From Corydoras sp. C115 (lineage: Eukaryota > Chordata > Actinopteri > Siluriformes > Callichthyidae), in assembly GCA_019802505.1 (NCBI GenBank), contig JAFMOC010000007.1, forward strand, positions 6,892,501 to 6,956,500: a stretch of DNA of 64,000 nucleotides. Reading direction: 5' to 3'. This document shows, piece after piece, positions 58,090-64,000 of the stretch (its first letter is position 1; every line of letters begins with the position of its first letter). The position numbers and the translations under genes are program-made. The notes under the pieces were generated by a model. That model did not search any database. It saw only the letters and a program-made list of their open reading frames with translations, and was not told where the DNA came from.

Positions 58090-58418
58090 CATTATCTCCC
58101 GCTTTATCCTCTATTAGGGTCGCGGTGGGGTTCCCCATGCCCATCCAGGGGAGATCATCTCAGGCACTGGGTAGATAGACCCAGGACAGGGCACCAATCC
58201 ATCGCTGGGCACACACTCACTCACAAACACACTCTATATGGGGCAATTTTGAGAATTCAATTGACTGGATCCATGTTTTTGGACTGTGGGAGGAAACCGG
58301 AGAACCCGGAGGAAACCGACGCAGACACGGGGAGAACATGGAAACTCCACCCAGATGGGGATTCGAACCTAGCGCTGAGAGGCGAACGTGCTAACCACTA
58401 AGCCACCGTGCCGCCCAC
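58090..58418 (-). repeat. full-length SINE with 15-bp target duplication
   Basis: TCAATCCATTTCATT at 58075-58089 and 58419-58433. The head has a small deletion between the B box and AGCGCTGAGAGG. Confidence 0.93.
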
Positions 58419-58519
58419 TCAATCCATTTCATTTCATAAAACTGGATAGTTCAGGGTGTGTCGGGTAACGCACTGCATGTACGAAGATACAAAGTAAAGT
58501 CGAAGTCTATTTATTATGT

Positions 58520-59200
58520 GAAGAAAATAGCGAACAGGAGTTTGGAAAAAGCAGGATGAGCGGATTGAGCGCGTCGTTCAGCCGCTGGGTGCGCATCGAT
58601 GGCGCCGTTGCTATGGCTTCGTTTCAAACCACATGCTGGCACACTAACTAGTGAGCCAGAGCAAAGTGCACAGAATCCAGCGACGCGGACAGTTATTTGA
58701 CCAGGACGCAGCCTCCACTCGAAGCAAATCAACTTCCGGCGACAGAGCGGAAGGCGGTCTTGTTGGTAGTCACACTCACACACGGGATATGGTGGATAAG
58801 ATTTGTATGAGTAAGAGAACTAGTTAGTTAAGTTTACAGCGGACTCGTTCAGGCTGGGCAACGACACTTTACCGAGGAGAAGAAAACCTCTTCGTCTGGC
58901 GGAGAAGGCGGTGAAGACACGGAGAGCGGTTAACGCTGGAGGTAAGCGGGAAGCTAGCTAGTTGAGTTTGCGGTGCTGCTGTGAGGCCTGTGCTGAGGAG
59001 CAGTGTGTTAGCCGCGTAGCGCCTTCCATGAAGCAGCACTGAAGGGTTTATGAACAGCTCTGCTCTTCCTACCACGTTTGCGCCATGATGCACTTCGACC
59101 TGCCCGACCGCGGGAAGTGGGACGGCCGCCACGGGATTCCAAGGCAGTTAGTCAGTTACTGTGTGCGTGGGAGTGGCTCGTGGAAATCACGCAAAAGTGA
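58520..59200 (+). promoter_or_regulatory. cul9: cul9 CpG-rich promoter and non-coding 5' exon (inferred)
   Basis: Rise in GC and CpG (GCGCGTCGTTCAGCCGC, GACGCGGACAG, CCGACCGCGGGAAG). Plus-strand donor candidates are GCTGGAG/GTAAGC at 58942 and CAAAA/GTGAGT at 59192. Either could feed the acceptor at 61206, so the first cul9 exon is probably untranslated as in mammals. A 77-codon open frame from 59085 is not conserved to my knowledge. Confidence 0.5.
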
Positions 59201-59814
59201 GTCAGCATCGCAATTTAAAGCAGTGGTCTGTACAAATCTACATCATTTTGTCAAAAGGGAAAGCGATCACTCGGAGGGCGTTGAACTAATAGATGGCTGT
59301 ATGGAACGTTCAGTTTAATTGATTCAAATCGAAGAGTTGGTGTGTACATAAGTGGAAGTTGCAGCGGGTGATACTTGCAACAAGTCAAAACAAGGGGGGA
59401 ATCGTTTAAGGAAGGCATTTTATTGAGTTTATAATTTAGGCTCAATTCAAAACATTTTCCATACTTGGCAACATGTTTTGGCCTATTTATCTTTCCTCTT
59501 ATTGATTCCTGATTAGTTTTTTTGACTCACCAACAGGTTTTCAGCATCAGTGTAATGGATTTATTATCTCTGATAAATTAGACTCTATTAGACAGACATT
59601 TACCATTTGAATAAAGTATGCAGGGCTCTTTTAGATAACATTAATGTTTAGCATAGTCTATTTGTCATTTAATAAAAAAGTGCTGGTTGATCAATTCAAT
59701 TAAATTGAATTTCAATTTTAGTCCTGGTTTTCTCATTGTCTTAAGACACTTTTAAAAATTGATCCAGTATTGAGTAAAATAATAAAAATCTATAATCTGC
59801 TATACTGTGTATTT

Positions 59815-60300
59815 CTATGGTACAGTCACATCACCAATGTCATGGCACAAAAGTATTGGGAAACCTATACATTACAACAAAAAGAGTTTTTAATGCCCTC
59901 CCATTCTTATCTGATCTTCTCACTCTTCCGAGATTCCATCAGAAAAGCTATAATATCATCAGGCAATGATGTTGGATAGGAGCACCTGGCTCACAATCTC
60001 CATTCTAGTTGATTCCAAATGTGTTTTATGGAGTTGAGAACAAGGAGTTGTGCAGCCCAGTGAAGTTCTTTCAGGCCAAACCTGCCCAATCCTATGGTCA
60101 TGGACATGGGCAGAGTTCTGCTGGAACAGAATGGGGTCTTCCTTAAAGTGTTCCCAAATATTAGCATACTTGGCTGTCATGCAAGTCAATTGATTTTATA
60201 CACCTGTGACAATGAAAATGAATAATTGATTTAAGTGAATGATTAGAAATCTGTCACTATACACTCATCCTTAGAGCAAATGTCATGATTGTGCCACTGA
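59815..60300. mobile_element. decayed Tc1-type relic
   Basis: CACAAAAGTATTGGGAAACC near the left end, then GATGTTGGATAGGAGCACC, GGCTCACAATCTCCATTC, TGCAGCCCAGTGAAGTTC, CTGGAACAGAATGGGGTC, matching in order the antisense transposase region of a common fish Tc1 family. Frame destroyed. Lies in the first cul9 intron. Confidence 0.65.
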
Positions 60301-60689
60301 AAGCTTCAGTATGTGATTTTTAATTTTCAAATAATATGCAGAGTTAATAATATACACCTAAAACGATACAATGGCACCTTTGATAGTTTATTTGTTAATT
60401 TCAGTTTGGAATAATTCCTAGTGCCAGTCTTCTTCTGTCCTCTAGAGGGAGACATACACCGTCATTCAGAGACTGGATACTTGTTGAAATTAACTGGTAC
60501 ATATGGTTTCTAATTCTTTTTACATGAAATTACATTTTTTTTATGTACACCAAGTGCTGCTCCTTTTTTATATTTTGTCTGTATCCATAAATCTGGGTAC
60601 AAATATTACCTGTTTATATGTCTGTCAAATTAAAACCAAATATATACAAAGCACAGTACAGGGTGAAAGATGCTGATCACAATCTGCAC

Positions 60690-60710
60690 TATTCTTTTTT
60701 TTTTTTTTTT
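60690..60710. repeat. poly-T tract
   Basis: About 18 T in the first cul9 intron. Confidence 0.85.
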
Positions 60711-61211
60711 CTTTAAATAAATGCTTTTTTGTAATCAGCAAATAAGTTATTCTCACAAGTTTTTTGTTGCCAATAGTGCTATAATATGCTATAAGATTGC
60801 TCAAAGCATGAGGATTCCAGTTTAGGTTCCCAGATGGGAGATCTGGATCTATTCTGTGTGGTGTTTGATGCCCAGTTTCTTTAGCTTTTCTGCAAAGTAA
60901 TACATGTTAGTATAAACAGCTTTGTTGTGCTGATGTTACTGCAGTTTTGTTTGCAATCACATATTCCAGTGGGATCGACAATTCCCAGGAGATCTGTAGC
61001 ATATTTTAAGCATGGATTTACATGGTCATTCACATGGGTTGCATGTATTTATCTCTCCTAGACTATACATTATGTGTTTTTATGCATGGAGTACTTATTC
61101 CGGATCCACTTTATAGGCTATCCTAGATTACATTTTTATGATATCACTATTATTAACTATAATGTATTTGAAAATATCAACTTATGCTATGTCATTTAAT
61201 TCTCAGCCATC

Positions 61212-61854
61212 ATGGTGGGCGAGCGACGCAATGGGAACCTAGTGGTGCAACTGGGTCCCAAGCAGCAGGCTTATCCAGAAGAGCTAATCCGCCAGAGACG
61301 CACACTTGACGGTCAGACAGAGTACCTTATTCGCTGGAGCCTTCAAGCTGTGGATGATGGCTCGAGTTCAGGCAGTGGCAGTAATGAGGGAGGATGCAGC
61401 GGTGTTGGTGACTCTGGTGTGGGAAACTCAGGTGGCTGCACTTCAGGTGACAATAAGACCGAGAATATTCTAATGTGGATGTCCACGGAGGATGTATATG
61501 CTAACTGCCCTCTGCTGCTGGGGAAGAGGCCGCGACTGGAGGAGAAGGAAAGACCGAGCGGCCAGTTCCACACAGATGTTACTTTTGATGAAGTGGACCT
61601 AATCTACATGAAGGATGATGTTAGAAACCTTGTTGAGCGTGCACGGAAGCAAATGGCCAAGAACAGTGATTTTGCCATCAGCCTGACACACACCATTCAT
61701 GTGCTGAGTGCCTATGCAAGCATTGGCTCTCTGGTTGGGGTCTTTAAGGAGACTGGTGCTCTAGACCTTCTTATGGAGCTTTTAGGAAATAAAGAGCGGC
61801 AAACACGTCGTAGTGCTGGCAAGATGCTCCGCGCTCTGGCCTCCCATGATGCAG
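61212..61854 (+). CDS. cul9: cul9 first coding exon
   Basis: 214 codons plus one base. Contains the conserved LIRW and YANCP motifs, the Ser/Gly-rich insert, and the start of an armadillo-like helical region. The open frame continues past the donor as intron. Confidence 0.94.
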
Positions 61855-62079
61855 GTATGCAACACTTACTAACTTTATTTTGGAGCCCAAGTTTCCTCCC
61901 ACAGTCCTAAATTTTTTTAGGTGAATGGATGATACTCAATTAAGTTTTAATATTTAAAAAATGTGTCGATGTGTCTGTCCTCTGAAGAGTTTGCTACTGG
62001 TAGTATTTATCTATCATTTTTCTTATGGCTTCTTCTTGGATTGGCTTCAGCAGTCCCTAATTAGCATATGTGGCATTTT

Positions 62080-62173
<94 letters not shown>

Positions 62174-64000
62174 TGTGTGTGGATTTTAATTATTGTTTTT
62201 TTAAAATAAAATATACAAGTTGATATTACATTTATATATTTATATTTTGAAATTAATTTACAGGTTAACAAATTTTTGTTTGGTTTGATGTATTTCCCTG
62301 TTCAAACAATAAAAAGTGTAACTGGTTAAACGTGTGGGGTGAATACATTTACAGGGTTCTGAGTGTATAAGAGTTGCTATAGACTTAATACTTTAGTTAA
62401 TAATTTAGTAAACAATAAGGAAAATTATGTGGCTCCTAATGAAACTTTATGGCTGAGATAAAGTCATATAATGTGCCACTTTTAGTTCATCCTTGTATTT
62501 CTGGACACTGTTTAGGTCAAATTATAAATTAATGGCTCAATAATGACAATAATGGCTCAGATATCAATATTGATTTGTCTGATTCAGCTCTGATCAGTGT
62601 GAACTTTCTTTTATTCATATATGGGGACACCCACACACACTAATGGGACATAAGGAAATTGCAATTCCAGATGGGATGTGAGAGAAATTGCAAAAAATAA
62701 AAAATTTGATTTATATTTCATTTTAAAAGGCTGCTCTTGGTGAGCTGTATCAAAGTGAGGTGCATGCTCAACAGGAATTACTGCAGCAGTTATTGGATTA
62801 TGAATGGTTTGGGATGCAAGATCATTTGCAGGTGTTTGTCTTCCTTTTTTAAGCAAATCCAAAGTTGAAGTTGCTATATACTAGGAGATATGAAAGCACT
62901 TCATGAGTCTGTCCTCTGACAAGAACCCCATACTTTTATCAATGGGAAAATATGACACCTGACCTATTAATAGAGATGAGCTAAACAATGGATCCTGTGC
63001 ATTAATAATATTTCAGCAGTGCCGCAAGCTAAAATATGTTATTTATATGCTCAATGCTACGGTCTTTTAATTCAGCCATTTGTGTCAAATAATCCTGAAC
63101 CATGTACATAGTGCATAAATAAACACACTTGTTAGAATGTAGATATTCCTGTATTATACTTAAATTTCAGTTCAGCTTTGATCATCAAATATGTACAGTA
63201 TTTATGTTTTCTCTATTCACCTATTTAACAACAACTATGATGGATATCATAGTGATATGATTGATAGAATTCTGTCCACTAAATAGCTTTAACTAGCTTT
63301 ATTACTCAACAGTTTGATCAGTTTCATTAATAACACATATTACTTACCACTGATTCCAATAGTCAGTCTAATTATATCCCAGATGTGCTTCCACTATCTT
63401 CCACTTTATCCTATACTAGGGTCGCGAACCCCATCCAGGGGAATACGTTTCAGGCGCTGGGCAGATACACCCAGGACAGGGCGCCAATCTATCACTGGGC
63501 ACACACTCACTCACACAGGCACACAAACACACTCTATATGGGGTAATTTGGATTGACCTTTATATTTGTTTCAATTGACCTTTATCTATGTTTTTGGTCT
63601 GCGGGAGGAATCCGGTGAACCCGGAGGAAACCCACGTGGTCACGGGGAGAACATAGAAACTCCACCCAGATTGGGATTCGAACCGGGAATCCCTAGCGCT
63701 GACAGACAAACGTGCAAACCACTAAGCCACTGTGCCGCCCACTTCCTTCTAATATCATATCTATATAACACAGTGATTGTAAATGTAATAGTATGGATTT
63801 AATTTTAATCCAAATATTTAGTTTTTTTCAGTATTGTGTTTTTTTTCTGGCAGGAAGTCGTGCCTATGTCCTGCTGTCTCTAAGCCAGCAGGATGGAATT
63901 GAGCAGCATATGGATTTTGATAATCGCTACACACTGCTGGAATTGTTTGCGGAGACCACGTCCTCAGAGGAACATGGCATCTCTTTTGAGGGCATTCACT
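61212..64000 (+). CDS. cul9: cullin-9 (PARC), N-terminal exons (3' partial)
   Basis: First coding exon 61212-61854 (acceptor CTCAG at 61206, CCATC before ATG, donor GTATGC) joins in frame to 63854 onward (acceptor CTGGCAG). CUL9 is a very large cytoplasmic cullin-RING/RBR ubiquitin ligase that binds p53. Seen here are the first about 260 of roughly 2,500 residues: MVGERRNGNLVVQLGP, QAYPEELIRQRRTLDGQTEY, ILMWMSTEDVYANCP, HTIHVLSAYASIGSLVGVFK, ETGALDLLMELLGN, RRSAGKMLRALASHDAG, then YVLLSLSQQDGIEQHMDFD and YTLLELFAETTSSEEH. CUL9 is preferred over its paralog CUL7 because of ETGALDLLM, QHMDFD.RYTLLELFAETTSSEEH and the start MVGER. A Ser/Gly-rich insert (about residues 51-80) is longer than I recall in mammals. 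The CPH, cullin and RING domains lie beyond the window. Confidence 0.94.
62087..62168. repeat. TA microsatellite
   Basis: About 40 TA units; open frames here are Tyr-Ile artefacts. Confidence 0.95.
63388..63742 (-). repeat. SINE, nearly full length, with small internal duplication
   Basis: CTTCCACTTTATCCTATAC at left to CACTAAGCCACTGTGCCGCC at right. TTGACCTTTAT occurs twice (63553 and 63574), a local duplication not seen in other copies. B box GGTTCGAATCC intact. Confidence 0.9.
63854..64000 (+). CDS. cul9: cul9 second coding exon (cut by window end)
   Basis: Starts GAAGTCGTGCC after CTGGCAG; completes the Gly codon of HDAGSRAY and reads SLSQQDGIEQHMDFDNRY to SFEGIH without a stop. Confidence 0.94.

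Larger units (their letters stand above)
61855..63853 (+). other. cul9 intron
   Basis: 2.0 kb with a long TA array (62087-62168) and a full SINE (63388-63742). The SINE ends 112 bp before the next exon. Confidence 0.8.

Noticed and set aside
59085..59318. 77-codon frame in the cul9 promoter region
   Set aside because: No known CUL9 N-terminal extension matches; the conserved MVGER start lies in the 61212 exon, so this is read as 5' UTR or intron.
1..64000. CRISPR array, defence island, operon or other prokaryote-type system
   Set aside because: Spliced vertebrate genes and fish repeats throughout; the periodic repeats are microsatellites or SINE tails.

Overview
This is nuclear DNA from a bony fish (teleost). 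The base composition is AT-rich, coding sequence is split into short exons with GT..AG introns, there is no operon structure, and typical fish repeats (Tc1 transposons, a tRNA-derived SINE, L2-type LINE fragments) make up much of the window. The repeat mix would suit an otophysan such as a catfish, but the species cannot be fixed from the sequence alone.

Four protein-coding genes can be rebuilt exon by exon. From left to right they are: apmap (+, 962-9233, 5' end off the window); cst7, cystatin F (-, 12904-11917, complete, 148 aa); syndig1 (-, 49898-31164, three coding exons, 282 aa, plus an inferred 5' UTR exon near 53.2 kb); and cul9 (+, first coding exon 61212-61854, second exon 63854 to the window end, 3' part off the window). 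SYNDIG1-CST7-APMAP with convergent CST7 and APMAP is the same order and orientation as on human 20p11.21. Human CUL9 lies elsewhere (6p21), so a synteny junction falls between syndig1 and cul9 at about 53.5-58.5 kb. The four genes have unrelated roles and are not a pathway: a membrane beta-propeller protein, a lysosomal/secreted cysteine protease inhibitor, an AMPA-receptor-associated synaptic protein and a large cullin-RING ubiquitin ligase.

Two Tc1 transposons look complete: 2726-4334 in an apmap intron and 40964-42581 in the first coding intron of syndig1. Each has terminal inverted repeats, a flanking TA duplication, and an unbroken transposase frame with the DD34E triad. Both lie in the sense direction of the host gene and 150-230 bp upstream of an exon. 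About two dozen copies of one tRNA-headed SINE (about 350 bp, tail of GAAT/GGAT repeats) are scattered throughout, several with clear target-site duplications. There are also LINE, gag-like and older Tc1 relics, long TA arrays, and local duplications.

Region by region: 1-9.9 kb apmap; 10.0-11.8 kb decayed LINE; 11.9-13.0 kb cst7; 13-31 kb intergenic, repeat-laden; 31.2-53.4 kb syndig1; 53.5-58.5 kb intergenic SINE cluster; 58.5-64 kb cul9 promoter and 5' end. No undescribed multi-gene system was found. The most notable items are the two intact transposons, repeated homopolymer expansion at one position of the SINE, and a cystatin F that lacks one of the cysteines of the mammalian dimer.
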